NCBI GenBank assembly: GCA_009930275.1
Contig: RZYP01000029.1
Location: forward strand, 1 to 18,523
Origin: Negativicutes bacterium
Lineage (GTDB): Bacteria; Bacillota_C; Negativicutes; Acidaminococcales; Acidaminococcaceae
Direction: 5' to 3'
DNA length: 18,523 nucleotides
The notes under the pieces are model-generated. The model ran no database searches. It had not been told where the DNA came from and worked only from the letters and a program-made list of their open reading frames with translations. Below are positions 8,555 to 15,391 of the stretch, one piece after another (the first letter of the stretch is position 1; each line of letters starts with the position of its first letter). A program made the translations under genes and the position numbers.

Positions 8555-9217
8555 ATGGCAATAAATCAATGGGATCTTATCCGGGCGAAATACGCGGCAT
8601 CGGCTGTGCGTCCGGACCAGTATCCCACACCATATCTGGACGAAATAGCCTTTATTGGAAGATCTAACGTTGGTAAGTCTTCTTTGATTAATTCCCTGAC
8701 TCGCCGCAATGGACTGGCGAGGGTGAGCGGTTCCCCGGGCAAGACGCAGACCATCAATTTTTACGAACTTGAAGGCAAAAGACTTATTGAAGGTGGGGAA
8801 CAGCGCAAGACTTTCTACTTGGTCGATTTGCCAGGCTATGGTTTTGCTAAAACATCTAAAGATAAGAAGGATCAGTGGTCCGGTTTTATCCGTAAATATC
8901 TGTCAGGCTCAAATAACTTGCGCTTAGTATGCCAACTGATCGACATCAGACATAAACCGATGGATAGCGATATCGAATGTTACCATTGGTTGATAGAATG
9001 TGGCTTGCCGGTACAGTTAATTTTAACGAAATCCGACAAGGTTTCTAAAAATGTGGCAATGTCTCAGAAAGCCTTGTTCAAAAGAGAACTTGGGTTGGAT
9101 GACGAACGCATCATGACCTATACGTCCAGTCAACACACTGCCCGTGGGGAACTTATCGGCAGAATTATGGATTATTTGCCGCAAACTGCTGAAGACAGGA
9201 CCAGAGAAGAAGCATGA
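8555..9217 (+). CDS. ysxC: Ribosome-biogenesis GTPase YsxC/EngB (YihA family)
   Basis: A 220-residue TrmE-Era-type GTPase needed for late 50S assembly in relatives. The G motifs are clear: G1 GRSNVGKSS (35-43), G3 DLPGYG (91-96), G4 TKSD (158-161), and a G5-like TYTSS further on. There is a short charged insertion (EGKRLIEGGEQRKT, about 73-86) between G2 and G3, making it slightly longer than the usual 195-200 residues. The ribosome binding site CTGGAGG lies inside the end of lon, and only one base separates the two genes. The lon-ysxC pair is a conserved arrangement in Bacillota. Its stop overlaps the start of the next gene (ATGA at 9214-9217). Confidence 0.96.
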   Translation: MAINQWDLIRAKYAASAVRPDQYPTPYLDEIAFIGRSNVGKSSLINSLTRRNGLARVSGSPGKTQTINFYELEGKRLIEGGEQRKTFYLVDLPGYGFAKTSKDKKDQWSGFIRKYLSGSNNLRLVCQLIDIRHKPMDSDIECYHWLIECGLPVQLILTKSDKVSKNVAMSQKALFKRELGLDDERIMTYTSSQHTARGELIGRIMDYLPQTAEDRTREEA

Positions 9218-10260
9218 TTTATCAATTAGCACTATTTGTCTTTGCGGCAGCGGTTGGCTGGCTTTTTGCTCTGGCGAATATGCCCATTCCCTGGCTTCTG
9301 GGCGGGTTGACTGTTGCGCTTTTTGCCAAGACGAGTTTTGCGGAAAACGTAGATTGGCCGAGGGCTTACCGCAGTGCCGGGCTGGTTATAATCGGCTACA
9401 GCATTGGCCGCTATCTCACTATTGACGCCTTACGGGAAATGCCAGGACAGCTTATGGGAATGGTAGGTGCTACAATATCGGCAGTGCTGGTGGCGCTGGT
9501 TATCGCTTTTTGGACTGCGAAAAAAGAGAGACTGGACCTGAAAAGTTGTCTTATGGGCATCATGCCCGGAGGCTTTACGCAAATGGCCGTTATGTCTGAA
9601 GAGGACGAAAGTACCGATACAAATATAGTTATTCTGATGCAGAGCCTGCGCCTGATGTCTGTTATTGTGGCAGTTCCGTTCCTTGTCATGCATTTTTTGG
9701 GTGCTAGAATGGTAGGCACAGCGGCATCTTTGGCTGTGCATGACGGCCTTTCTTACTGGTATGTGCTGCCCTTTGCCATAATTGCCGGCATTTTGGCCGA
9801 CAGGATAGGGATTTCAACTCCTTACTTGATGGCGCCAATTATTGTTGCTATGGCAGCTTCCCTGCAAATAGGGACTCTGAATACCATAGACCCGTTTTTG
9901 ATGGCTGCGGCACAAATAAGTGTCGGCCTTAATATGGGAATGGGGCTTGATCCTCGGAAACTCCGGGAGTTGCAACGGATTTTACCCTATACTTTTGCTG
10001 GTATTTTTGTCATGCTGGCGGTCAGTCTTGGGGTTTCCCTGCTTTTATCCTCTTATTACGGCTATAGCCTGGTAACAGCATTTTTGGCAATGGCACCGGG
10101 TGGCCTGGGGGAAATGTGCTTAGTTGGCTTGAGCCTTAACGAAAGTGTCTCCGTTATCCTTATTTATCAACTTTTCCGCTTTTTGTTTTTAAATATTGCC
10201 GTGCCTTTGGGCATGAATTTATATTTTGGTAAGAATACTGGGAGGATTGCCCAGCAGTAG
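9214..10260 (+). CDS. AbrB-family integral membrane protein (putative transporter)
   Basis: A 348-residue, very hydrophobic protein with around ten predicted membrane segments and two internally similar halves. Each half contains a P-W-L-L/APII-type segment and a MPGG or APGG motif (MGIMPGGFTQMAVM near 112-125 and AMAPGGLGEMCLVG near 292-305). This is the pattern of the AbrB duplicated-domain membrane family (PF05145), often mislabelled as an ammonia monooxygenase or an AbrB transcriptional regulator. It is unrelated to the DNA-binding AbrB of Bacillus. The substrate is unknown; amino-acid or small-metabolite export is only speculation. The ATG overlaps the ysxC stop by four bases, implying translational coupling, though a functional link with ysxC is not evident. 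Confidence 0.88.
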   Translation: MIYQLALFVFAAAVGWLFALANMPIPWLLGGLTVALFAKTSFAENVDWPRAYRSAGLVIIGYSIGRYLTIDALREMPGQLMGMVGATISAVLVALVIAFWTAKKERLDLKSCLMGIMPGGFTQMAVMSEEDESTDTNIVILMQSLRLMSVIVAVPFLVMHFLGARMVGTAASLAVHDGLSYWYVLPFAIIAGILADRIGISTPYLMAPIIVAMAASLQIGTLNTIDPFLMAAAQISVGLNMGMGLDPRKLRELQRILPYTFAGIFVMLAVSLGVSLLLSSYYGYSLVTAFLAMAPGGLGEMCLVGLSLNESVSVILIYQLFRFLFLNIAVPLGMNLYFGKNTGRIAQQ

Positions 10261-10275
10261 CCAAGATAATTTGAC

Positions 10276-10309
10276 TATAACCTTGACTTAATAATTTTTG
10301 AAGGTTATA
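10276..10309. promoter_or_regulatory. Perfect 9-bp inverted repeat across the riboswitch promoter (candidate operator)
   Basis: TATAACCTT (10276-10284) and AAGGTTATA (10301-10309) are perfect inverted copies separated by 16 bases. The left arm touches the -35 and the right arm covers most of the -10, so a protein bound to both arms would block RNA polymerase. A hairpin is possible in RNA reading through from upstream, but it lacks a T tail. No regulator is assigned. Confidence 0.5.
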
Positions 10310-10311
10310 AT
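10283..10311 (+). promoter_or_regulatory. Consensus promoter of the cobalamin riboswitch transcript
   Basis: TTGACT (10283-10288), a 17-bp spacer and TATAAT (10306-10311) give a near-perfect sigma-A promoter starting near 10318, just ahead of the aptamer. A second TTGACT lies at 10271-10276 but has no matching -10. Confidence 0.85.
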
Positions 10312-10325
10312 GAACACATAATTTA

Positions 10326-10485
10326 ATATTGCTTACAGGTGCTCTTAGGAGCTTAAAAGGGAAGTCGGTTGAAATCCGACGCGGTCCCGCCGCTGTATTG
10401 GTTAGCGCATCTCATCATGTTATTGTTTATTCATAAGCACGAGAGGTACGAATAGCCAAAGCCAGTAAACTGCCTGTTTGGGAAT
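10326..10485 (+). promoter_or_regulatory. Cobalamin (adenosylcobalamin-type) riboswitch aptamer
   Basis: The conserved landmarks appear in order: ACAGGTGC (10335-10342), AAAAGGGAA (10355-10363), the stem GTCGG...CCGAC (10364-10380), then GCGGTCCCGCCGCTGT (10381-10396). A variable arm follows, and then the B12 box in the form AGCCAGTAAACTGCCTGT (10460-10477). Together these are diagnostic of the cobalamin riboswitch family. About 80 bases follow before an intrinsic terminator; they include a small CACC...GGGTG hairpin (10532-10546) that could act in switching. Binding of cobalamin would normally promote termination and shut off a downstream B12 synthesis or transport gene, but no such gene follows. 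Confidence 0.95.
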
Positions 10486-10567
10486 CACTGCTAGAACCTG
10501 CGAGAGACAGGGATGGGATGCCGAAGGTTTTCACCTTATAAGGGTGGGAACATGAGTAGCTTATACG

Positions 10568-10599
10568 CCGTCTTTCGCCAGAAAGACGGTTTTTTATTT
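10568..10599 (+). terminator. Terminator of the cobalamin riboswitch expression platform
   Basis: CCGTCTTTC (10568-10576), GCCA loop, GAAAGACGG (10581-10589) and TTTTTTATTT form a textbook intrinsic terminator about 90 bases after the B12 box. Confidence 0.93.
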
Positions 10600-10639
10600 A
10601 CCATTTTCAAATTTTCCTTATCCTCCTGCGGGTGTTTGA

Positions 10640-10708
10640 GAGTCGCCCGTCATTAAAAAACTATTATTCATGATTTCGTTCAAAAAGCTTATCCGTAAGA
10701 AAAAATAA
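10640..10708 (+). pseudogene. Possible remnant of the 3' end of a lost B12-regulated gene
   Basis: Between the riboswitch terminator and the next terminator, one frame is open for 22 codons and ends at TAA 10706-10708, right at the foot of the next terminator stem. It contains the stretch KKLLFMISFKKLIRKKK, the hydrophobic-then-basic pattern typical of a membrane protein's C-terminus. An internal ATG at 10670 has no convincing ribosome binding site. This could be the tail of a deleted transporter gene, or a chance frame. The evidence is weak and rests mainly on its position. Confidence 0.2.
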
Positions 10709-10740
10709 GAGCAGCCTGGACAAACTGCTCTCATTTTTTT
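10708..10740 (+). terminator. Second intrinsic terminator downstream of the riboswitch
   Basis: AGAGCAG (10708-10714) and CTGCTCT (10725-10731) form a 7-bp stem with a 10-base loop and a tail of seven T residues at 10734-10740. No intact gene lies between it and the previous terminator, so it appears to end a transcription unit that no longer has a gene. Confidence 0.85.
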
Positions 10741-10743
10741 GCC

Positions 10744-10772
10744 TTGACATATCCCCCATAGGGGGATATCAT
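10744..10772 (+). promoter_or_regulatory. Promoter of the CsoR-family / P-type ATPase operon
   Basis: TTGACA (10744-10749), a 17-bp spacer and TATCAT (10767-10772) give a strong promoter whose whole spacer is occupied by the palindromic operator. Confidence 0.85.
10749..10769. promoter_or_regulatory. CsoR-type palindromic operator
   Basis: ATATCCCCC (10749-10757) and GGGGGATAT (10761-10769) are perfect inverted repeats around a central ATA. The G/C-tract dyad flanked by A/T is the known operator style of CsoR-family repressors. It lies exactly between the -35 and -10 elements, so the metal-free regulator encoded next would shut its own operon. Confidence 0.85.
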
Positions 10773-10794
10773 TAATAAGAAAGGAGTGTTTCAA

Positions 10795-11067
10795 ATGCAA
10801 CCATGTTCCAGTGAGAACAAAAAAATAATAAATCGTCTTGCGCGCATAGAAGGCCATGTGCGTGCAGTGAAAGAGATGGTAGGAGCAGGCGGGGAATGCT
10901 CAGAAATACTGACACAGCTTGCAGCTATTCATCAGGCTGTAGAAAATACAACAAAGGCTTTTCTTAAGAACCATATGGAAATTTGTGTCGCTAAAGCTAT
11001 CAAAGAAGGGAAGCAAGAAGAAGCCCTGCAGGAGCTGCAGATAGCAATTGATCGCTTTATGCGCTAA
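10795..11067 (+). CDS. CsoR-family metal-sensing transcriptional repressor
   Basis: A 90-residue all-helical protein of the CsoR/RcnR/FrmR family (DUF156), with the opening NRLARIEGHVRAVKEMV pattern. The family's metal or thiol site is read as Cys35, His60 and Cys64, the Cys-His-Cys set of copper-sensing CsoR rather than the His-Cys-His-His set of nickel/cobalt RcnR; an extra Cys4 lies near the N terminus. As a tetramer it would bind the palindrome at 10749-10769 and release it on metal binding. I take ATG 10795, with AAAGGAG at 10780-10786, over the in-frame GTG at 10786, which lies inside that ribosome binding site. It is followed after 21 bases by a metal-exporting ATPase gene, its evident target. 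The sensed metal is uncertain because the ATPase is not copper-type. Confidence 0.92.
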   Translation: MQPCSSENKKIINRLARIEGHVRAVKEMVGAGGECSEILTQLAAIHQAVENTTKAFLKNHMEICVAKAIKEGKQEEALQELQIAIDRFMR

Positions 11068-11088
11068 TTTTTGGTAAAGAGGGAACAT

Positions 11089-13161
11089 ATGAAAAAAGAA
11101 TACACATTGGAAAAATTAGGATGCGCTCATTGTGCTTCCCAAATGGAGACGGAAATAAACAAATTGGCAAAAGTTAAATCGGCCAGCATCGATTTTGCTA
11201 CCGCCAGGCTGGTAATAGAGTCCGAAGATTTTGCCGGCTTACAAGATTCTTTGCAGGACATCTGCGGAAAAATCGAACCTGACGTACGTGTTATAGAGAA
11301 AAACACAGCCAGTGAGCAGTTGCCCAAGGTTTCTTACTCGAATATTACGCAAATTTTACTGGGAATAGTACTTTATGCCATGGGACTGGCAGATTTCCTG
11401 TCACCAAATTATAATCAAATATTATTTTTTTCTGCCTATCTTATTTTAGGGGGAAAGATTATATGGAAAGCTTTGCGCAATCTTGCCAAAGGAGATTTTT
11501 TTGACGAGAATTTTTTAATGGCGATAGCTACTGTTGGGGCTTTTCTGATCGGGGAATATCCTGAAGCTGTCGGCGTAATGCTATTTTACAGGATTGGCGA
11601 GCATTTAGAGCAGCAGGCGGTAGCAAAAACGCGCAAGAGAATTACTGAAACGGTAGATTTAAGACCAGAAGCCGTTAGGCTGGTCAGTGGGGAAACCACT
11701 ACTACCATACCTATAGGTTACGCTAAGATTGGAGACCTTATTCAGCTGCGTCCAGGCGACAGAGTTCCGCTTGACGGCGTTATTACCGAGGGCGATAGCA
11801 GGGTGGATACATCGCCTGTTACTGGTGAACCGGTACCGGTAAGGGCATTCCCAGGTAAGAGCATAGTATCTGGCAGCATAAATATAAGTGGACTGTTGAC
11901 GATGCGCGTGGAAAAAGAATTGGCAGACTCCATGGCTTCCAGGATACTCGATTCAGTTGAAAATGCTTTGCTGCATAAACCAAAACTGGATAGATTGATA
12001 ACACGCTTTGCAAGGATTTACACGCCGGTGGTAGTGGCTGTAGCAATAGCAACGGCCGTCATACCAGGGTATTTCACAGGAGAATGGCAATATTGGTTGT
12101 ACACGGCGTTAACATTTCTGGTTATAAGTTGTCCCTGCGCCTTGGTCTTAAGCGTGCCTTTAACATTTTTCGCAGGCATAGGTGCGGCTTCTCGGCAGGG
12201 GATTTTGTTTAAGAGTGGTTCGGCTTTGGAAATGCTTGGAAATGTCAAGGCTGTTATTATGGATAAAACAGGCACATTGACAGAGGGCAATTTCGCCGTA
12301 CAACAAGTGCGACCTGCAGAAGGCGTTAGCGTTAAGGCGCTCTTAGCCATAAGTGCAGGATTGGAGTCAACTTCCTTGCACCCAATAGCACAAAGCATAG
12401 TTGCCTATGCCTCACAAAATGGCGTGGAAGTCGTAAAGTCGAAAAACATTGAAGAGATTGCTGGCGAGGGTATAGCTGGCTTTGTGGGCCAAGATTTTGT
12501 TTTATGCGGCAACCAAAAGCTTTTGGAACGACACAAGGTGTTGTCATATTCCATAAATGAGGCGCTGCTGGGAACAGAAGTACTTGTGGCGGTCAATGGG
12601 AATTATTGGGGCAGGCTGATTTTAGCAGACAAGATCAAGTCTGACGCAGCCGAAGCAGTAGCGGCTATCCGGCAAGGAGGAATTTTCACGGCTATTCTTA
12701 CCGGCGATAGTGAGGAAAGAGCGGAATTAATTGCCCGGGCAATAAAAGTAGACTCTGTGAGCGCGAAACTGCTGCCTGACGGTAAAATGGCAGAGCTGCG
12801 CAGCCTTCGTGAAAAATACGGTGCAGTGATGTACGTGGGCGACGGGATTAATGACGCTCCAGCTCTGGCGGCCGCAGATGTCGGCGCAGCTATGGGCAGC
12901 GGTGTTGATGCCGCGGCAGAAGTTGCCGATATTGTCTTTATGACCAAGCAGGTATCCGCTATTCCTGAATCAATCATACTTGCCAGGAAGACACTGTTGA
13001 TTGCCAAACAAAACATTATTTTTGCCTTGATGGTAAAGATTATTGTCATGTTGATGGGTTTAATGGGTACGGCTTCCATGTGGCTGGCCGTCTTTGCAGA
13101 CTCAGGAGTCGCCTTGCTGTGTGTCCTCAACGCCCTCAGATTGTTAAAAAGTCGCATTTAA
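11089..13161 (+). CDS. P1B-type heavy-metal-exporting ATPase, probably Zn2+/Cd2+/Pb2+ (CadA/ZntA-like)
   Basis: A 690-residue metal-pumping P-type ATPase of the cytoplasmic membrane. An N-terminal heavy-metal-associated domain has Cys12/Cys15 in GCAHC. Membrane segments begin near residue 85. The actuator TGE motif is in TSPVTGEPV, the sixth-membrane-segment metal site is Cys348-Pro-Cys350, the phosphorylated Asp392 is in DKTGT, the SLHP nucleotide motif lies in STSLHPIA, and GDGINDAP surrounds Asp585. The last membrane segment carries Asp671 in VFADSGVALL, as in ZntA. CPC plus this Asp points to the P1B-2 (Zn/Cd/Pb) class rather than copper. ATG 11089 follows GAGGG at suitable spacing; a TTG at 11071 in the same frame is less likely. 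It is co-transcribed with the repressor gene. Confidence 0.93.
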   Translation: MKKEYTLEKLGCAHCASQMETEINKLAKVKSASIDFATARLVIESEDFAGLQDSLQDICGKIEPDVRVIEKNTASEQLPKVSYSNITQILLGIVLYAMGLADFLSPNYNQILFFSAYLILGGKIIWKALRNLAKGDFFDENFLMAIATVGAFLIGEYPEAVGVMLFYRIGEHLEQQAVAKTRKRITETVDLRPEAVRLVSGETTTTIPIGYAKIGDLIQLRPGDRVPLDGVITEGDSRVDTSPVTGEPVPVRAFPGKSIVSGSINISGLLTMRVEKELADSMASRILDSVENALLHKPKLDRLITRFARIYTPVVVAVAIATAVIPGYFTGEWQYWLYTALTFLVISCPCALVLSVPLTFFAGIGAASRQGILFKSGSALEMLGNVKAVIMDKTGTLTEGNFAVQQVRPAEGVSVKALLAISAGLESTSLHPIAQSIVAYASQNGVEVVKSKNIEEIAGEGIAGFVGQDFVLCGNQKLLERHKVLSYSINEALLGTEVLVAVNGNYWGRLILADKIKSDAAEAVAAIRQGGIFTAILTGDSEERAELIARAIKVDSVSAKLLPDGKMAELRSLREKYGAVMYVGDGINDAPALAAADVGAAMGSGVDAAAEVADIVFMTKQVSAIPESIILARKTLLIAKQNIIFALMVKIIVMLMGLMGTASMWLAVFADSGVALLCVLNALRLLKSRI

Positions 13162-13196
13162 CTCAAAAACAATGGTCTTTCCTTATGGAATCGTGC

Positions 13197-13225
13197 TTTA
13201 CATATCTCAGAACCTTCTATATAAT
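13197..13225 (+). promoter_or_regulatory. Promoter of the two-component system
   Basis: TTTACA (13197-13202), a 17-bp spacer and a perfect TATAAT (13220-13225) lie between the ATPase stop and the response-regulator gene. The leader would be about 50 bases. No LytTR-type direct repeats were identified upstream. Confidence 0.8.
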
Positions 13226-13281
13226 AGCCCTAGTGGTGATTTTTCAAAGAATTAGTATTTCTGCGAAAACGAGGGATTACA

Positions 13282-14019
13282 TTGAATAGAATTCTGATTT
13301 GCGACGATGAAATAGATGATTTGTTAAAAATGAAGAAGTTGGTAAGTGACTGCTGCGATAGTTGTGGCCTTGAATTTGAAATTGTCTCTTTTTCAAGGGG
13401 GGACGAATGTCTTCAATATTTGCGCAAGAATCCGGTTCAGCTTGTTCTTTTAGACATCTATCTGGACGATATTTCTGGCTGCGAGGTTGCTAAGATGCTT
13501 CGTAGTTTTGATCGTAACTGTGCGATAGCATTTTTCACAAACAGCAGGGAGTATGCTTTGGACGGTTTTGAAGTTGGTGCCTGCCACTATCTTTTAAAAC
13601 CAGTTACAATGATGCAGGTGGAAGAAACTTTTTTGCGGTGTGGCTTGCTTAGCAAAAATGAAAAAAAATACCTGATTGTTATTAACAATCATATTGCGGT
13701 CAAGATTGATCAGAATTTGGTTGTTTACATTGAAGTTTATGATAAGCAAAGCATTATTCACTTGTGTGATGGCAGAACCCTTAAAACTTATCAGACACTA
13801 TCGGAATTAGAACAGGAGCTTGCAGGAGGCGCTTTTTTGCGTTCACATCGCAGCTATTTGCTTAATATGGCTTATGTGCATTTGATAGATGCTACTGAGT
13901 TTATTTTAGCCACAGGCGAAAAGGTGCCTATCAGCCAGGCCAAGCGCAAGGAAATCAAGGAAGACTATATGGATTATCTCTTTTCTTCAGTGAGAAACAG
14001 GAGCAATGGTGATGGGTGA
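13282..14019 (+). CDS. LytTR-family response regulator (AgrA/VirR-like)
   Basis: A 245-residue response regulator. The receiver domain occupies about residues 1-120 with acidic pair Asp8-Asp9, phosphoacceptor Asp58 in VLLDIYLDD, Thr86 in FFTNS and Lys106 in YLLKPV. A LytTR DNA-binding domain follows from about 135 to 238 with the family's FLRSHRSYLLNM segment. Such proteins usually bind spaced direct repeats and control virulence, bacteriocin, quorum-sensing or autolysis genes. The start is a TTG, with GAGGGA five bases upstream; no in-frame ATG would leave the first beta strand intact. The end overlaps the next gene, a histidine kinase. The promoter at 13197-13225 makes the pair an independent operon. 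Confidence 0.93.
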   Translation: MNRILICDDEIDDLLKMKKLVSDCCDSCGLEFEIVSFSRGDECLQYLRKNPVQLVLLDIYLDDISGCEVAKMLRSFDRNCAIAFFTNSREYALDGFEVGACHYLLKPVTMMQVEETFLRCGLLSKNEKKYLIVINNHIAVKIDQNLVVYIEVYDKQSIIHLCDGRTLKTYQTLSELEQELAGGAFLRSHRSYLLNMAYVHLIDATEFILATGEKVPISQAKRKEIKEDYMDYLFSSVRNRSNGDG

Positions 14020-15319
14020 TTTTTCTGCGGTTATTTATATAGTATTAGCTATAGCGCCTTTCGGTTTCCTGCATTACTACCCTTTTCTGAATAGTTTGAG
14101 GTTCTCCAAGCGGATAGTCACTGGCGGGTTCTGTATCATTCTGCTAAGTGAGATTATTGCCTTCTCATTTTTTGATTATGTCATTATACCGGACATCGTA
14201 CTATTCTTTTATTTTGTTAACATCTCTTTTGCACTTTTGGCGGTTCGAAAAAACTTATATAAGCAGCTCTTTATTATGTCGCTGATAGTAATTTACCAAC
14301 TGCTTTTGGTGGGGGTTTCCATTGCTTGCGAGAGATGGACCCAGCCCGATAGCGGCTTGCCTCCGTATCTTGTGGCTAACCTGATAATAATTTTGCAATT
14401 TGCGCTTACGTATCAGATCTTTTTCAAGTTTATGCGAGAAAAAATCAATTCCTTTGTACGTTACGATGACAACGCAGTATGGAGATGGATCTGGCTTATT
14501 CCGGCCTGTATTCTGGCCATTATTCTGATAACAAAGCAGTTCACAATGGGCGTGGCAATAAACCTGAACAGTATTCTTGTTCGCATTTTTGCCGGCGGCG
14601 GGGCTTTATCCTGCTGTTTGATTCTAATTGATTCGATAGAAACAATCCGTGAGAAGCAGCGCCTGGAAAATGATTTACGACTCACGGAAAAATTGGGAAA
14701 AGTCCAGGAAAATCACTTTCGGTCGCTATCAGAAAACATGGCAGAGACACGGAAAATGCGCCATGACTTACATCATAAATTATTTGTCTTGCAAAACTAT
14801 CTGGAAACAGGTCGCCTAAGCGATGCTCAGCAATATTTGCGGCAATCCCAGAGTGACTTGGACAGGCAGGATAGCAGACCGTTATGTTCAGATATGATGC
14901 TTGATGCGTTGCTCAAACATTGGCTCGGCGTAGCGGCGCGTTACGGTATCAAGACGGACGTCAGGCTTGAGCTGCCGGGGAAACTGCCGGTTGACGACTT
15001 TGATTTATGCGTGCTTGTGGGAAATTTAATGGAAAATGCCGGTGAAGCCTGCCAGCGCGTTAAACTTGGTGAGCGGCACATAGATTTTAAAATGCGCATT
15101 GTTGGCAATATGTTGGTGTTGACTTTAGATAATACATTTGACGGGACTTGCATTTTCAATGGAGATCAGCTTTTATCCAGCAAGCGTGGTTATAAGGAAC
15201 CGGGTATCGGTCTTGGCAGTGTAGCCGCTGTTACCAATAAATATAATGGTGAATTAAAGATTAAACAGGAGAATAATATTTTCCGCGTTTCCATCTTGCT
15301 AAACGGGATGACTGTCTAA
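14012..15319 (+). CDS. GHKL-domain sensor histidine kinase (AgrC/HPK10-like)
   Basis: A 435-residue membrane kinase, the partner of the LytTR regulator just upstream. About seven hydrophobic segments fill residues 4-207, without an extracellular sensor domain of any size. A coiled segment leads to the phosphoacceptor region, with His251 in KMRHDLHHKL. A GHKL ATPase domain has an N box starting at Asn338 (NLMENAGEA) and a G box GIGLGS at 398-403. This topology matches kinases that sense peptides or lipids in the membrane. ATG 14012 is preferred because AGGAG (13999-14003) is eight bases away; the in-frame ATG at 14006 is only two bases from it. The overlap with the regulator gene implies translational coupling. 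The ligand is unknown. Confidence 0.92.
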   Translation: MGDFSAVIYIVLAIAPFGFLHYYPFLNSLRFSKRIVTGGFCIILLSEIIAFSFFDYVIIPDIVLFFYFVNISFALLAVRKNLYKQLFIMSLIVIYQLLLVGVSIACERWTQPDSGLPPYLVANLIIILQFALTYQIFFKFMREKINSFVRYDDNAVWRWIWLIPACILAIILITKQFTMGVAINLNSILVRIFAGGGALSCCLILIDSIETIREKQRLENDLRLTEKLGKVQENHFRSLSENMAETRKMRHDLHHKLFVLQNYLETGRLSDAQQYLRQSQSDLDRQDSRPLCSDMMLDALLKHWLGVAARYGIKTDVRLELPGKLPVDDFDLCVLVGNLMENAGEACQRVKLGERHIDFKMRIVGNMLVLTLDNTFDGTCIFNGDQLLSSKRGYKEPGIGLGSVAAVTNKYNGELKIKQENNIFRVSILLNGMTV

Positions 15320-15328
15320 AGAGATTTG

Positions 15329-15367
15329 CGGCCGACGCTTGACAGCGGCCGGCCGTATTGTTATTAT
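15329..15367 (+). terminator. GC-rich hairpin after the kinase gene
   Basis: CGGCCG (15329-15334) pairs with CGGCCG (15350-15355), with a possible inner CGC/GCG stem (15336-15338 with 15345-15347). A U-rich but interrupted tract (TATTGTTATTATT) follows. It is a plausible terminator of the two-component operon. The hairpin loop contains the -35 of the next promoter. Confidence 0.6.
15339..15367 (+). promoter_or_regulatory. Promoter of the valS T-box leader
   Basis: A perfect TTGACA (15339-15344), a 17-bp spacer and TATTAT (15362-15367) predict a start near 15374. A second possible -10, TATGAT, lies at 15372-15377. The -35 sits inside the loop of the preceding hairpin, so terminator and promoter share the same bases. 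Confidence 0.75.
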
Positions 15368-15391
15368 TGAGTATGATAATTTTATAAAAAA

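Noticed and set aside
10786..10794. GTG start for the CsoR-family gene
   Set aside because: The GTG overlaps the AAAGGAG ribosome binding site itself; ATG 10795 has correct spacing.
10618..10857. 79-codon minus-strand frame over the riboswitch downstream region
   Set aside because: It runs through a terminator, the CsoR operator and the start of the repressor gene, and no family or clear start signal is visible.
13172..13255. 27-codon + strand frame before the response regulator (possible signal peptide gene)
   Set aside because: It spans the promoter of the two-component system, begins upstream of the predicted start site, and has no ribosome binding site; it does not look like an AgrD-type precursor.
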